Part shown: piece by piece, positions 44,825-44,891 of the stretch
Numbering within the stretch: position 1 is the stretch's first letter
How the letters are laid out: the number at the start of each line of letters is the position of its first letter
Source: Clostridiales bacterium UBA1742
Lineage (GTDB): Bacteria > Bacillota > Clostridia > TANB77 > CAG-508
NCBI GenBank assembly: GCA_002314935.1
Contig: DCHW01000043.1
Location: 1-44,891, forward strand
Length of the DNA stretch: 44,891 nucleotides
Reading direction: 5' to 3'
The notes under the pieces: model-generated
Seen by the model: only the letters and a program-made list of their open reading frames with translations
Databases searched by the model: none
What the model was told of the DNA's origin: nothing
Made by a program: the position numbers and the translations under genes

Positions 44825-44852
44825 ATTATAACATATTTCATATTTTTATCAA
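44825..44852 (-). promoter_or_regulatory. Promoter of the small protein-M20 operon
   Basis: TTGATA and TATAAT on the minus strand with a 16-bp spacer, 21 bp before the ATG. Confidence 0.7.
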
Positions 44853-44891
44853 CTTTTTGATATTTCTATTATGAATATTCTGTGATAAGAT

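Noticed and set aside
1..44891. CRISPR array or rRNA genes
   Set aside because: No regularly spaced repeats of CRISPR type and no rRNA-like GC-rich conserved stretch were seen.

Overview
The window is a very AT-rich, low-GC Gram-positive chromosome segment from a spore-forming member of the Clostridia-type Bacillota. The evidence is a spoIIAA-spoIIAB-sigF-spoIID-spoIIQ block, AGGAGG ribosome binding sites, a class B sortase, AddA, single-chain GlyRS, RNase E/G and a Spo0A-like regulator. Nearly every gene is on the minus strand.

The main result is a recoding signal. Seven genes look frameshifted when read normally: addA, a class A PBP, spoIIQ, spoIID, sigF, a large serine recombinase and an NRPS. 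They contain eleven breaks, and every break is an in-frame CGG followed by A or T (9 CGGA, 2 CGGT). Reading those four bases as one codon restores the family sequence with exact frame arithmetic, and where the position is conserved the residue is glycine (SigF DDG-PI, SpoIID GHGVGMSQ, PBP ALGGLTYG, A-domain GTGGET, AddA AAAGSGKT, recombinase RQGF and YGYKKDP). By eye I found no other in-frame CGG in any gene here. About fifty CGG trinucleotides do occur in coding strands, but all straddle codon boundaries. The simplest reading is that CGG is no longer an arginine codon and that CGGN is decoded as a four-base glycine codon, or is skipped +1 onto GGN. These genes are annotated as intact recoded CDSs, not pseudogenes.

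Layout. 0-4.3 kb: class B sortase with a TPKTG-anchored substrate, frr-pyrH, and a small membrane-anchored protein. 4.4-9.4 kb: addA and glyS. 9.4-10.15 kb: gene-free, with a MITE-like element, direct repeats and DnaA-box-like motifs. 10.15-16.3 kb: DUF1294, PBP, and the sporulation genes from spoIIAA to spoIIQ, with six of the eleven CGGN sites. 16.4-20.0 kb: lipoprotein, rimO, RNase G, pth. 20.1-23.7 kb: a pilin-like gene that has lost its 5' end beside a serine-recombinase element with small accessory ORFs, a sigma-region-4-like protein and a hairpin-rich leader. 23.7-29.2 kb: signalling genes (Spo0A-like regulator, two receiver proteins, a membrane histidine kinase, two Xre regulators).

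29.2-43.3 kb looks like a biosynthetic gene cluster. It holds a C-A-PCP-reductase NRPS, a probable glutamate 2,3-aminomutase, an ATP-grasp ligase, three further radical SAM enzymes, a PrmC-like methyltransferase, an ABC-F ATPase and a PaaK-like adenylating enzyme. It starts at a strong promoter flanked by two palindromes, followed by a 33-codon ORF that ends in a terminator. The NRPS lies directly upstream of the kinase and receiver genes, 2 bp from the kinase. The window ends with an M20 deacylase and a small unknown protein. Everything from about 20.45 kb rightwards could be one integrated island, because the missing 5' part of the pilin gene was not found.
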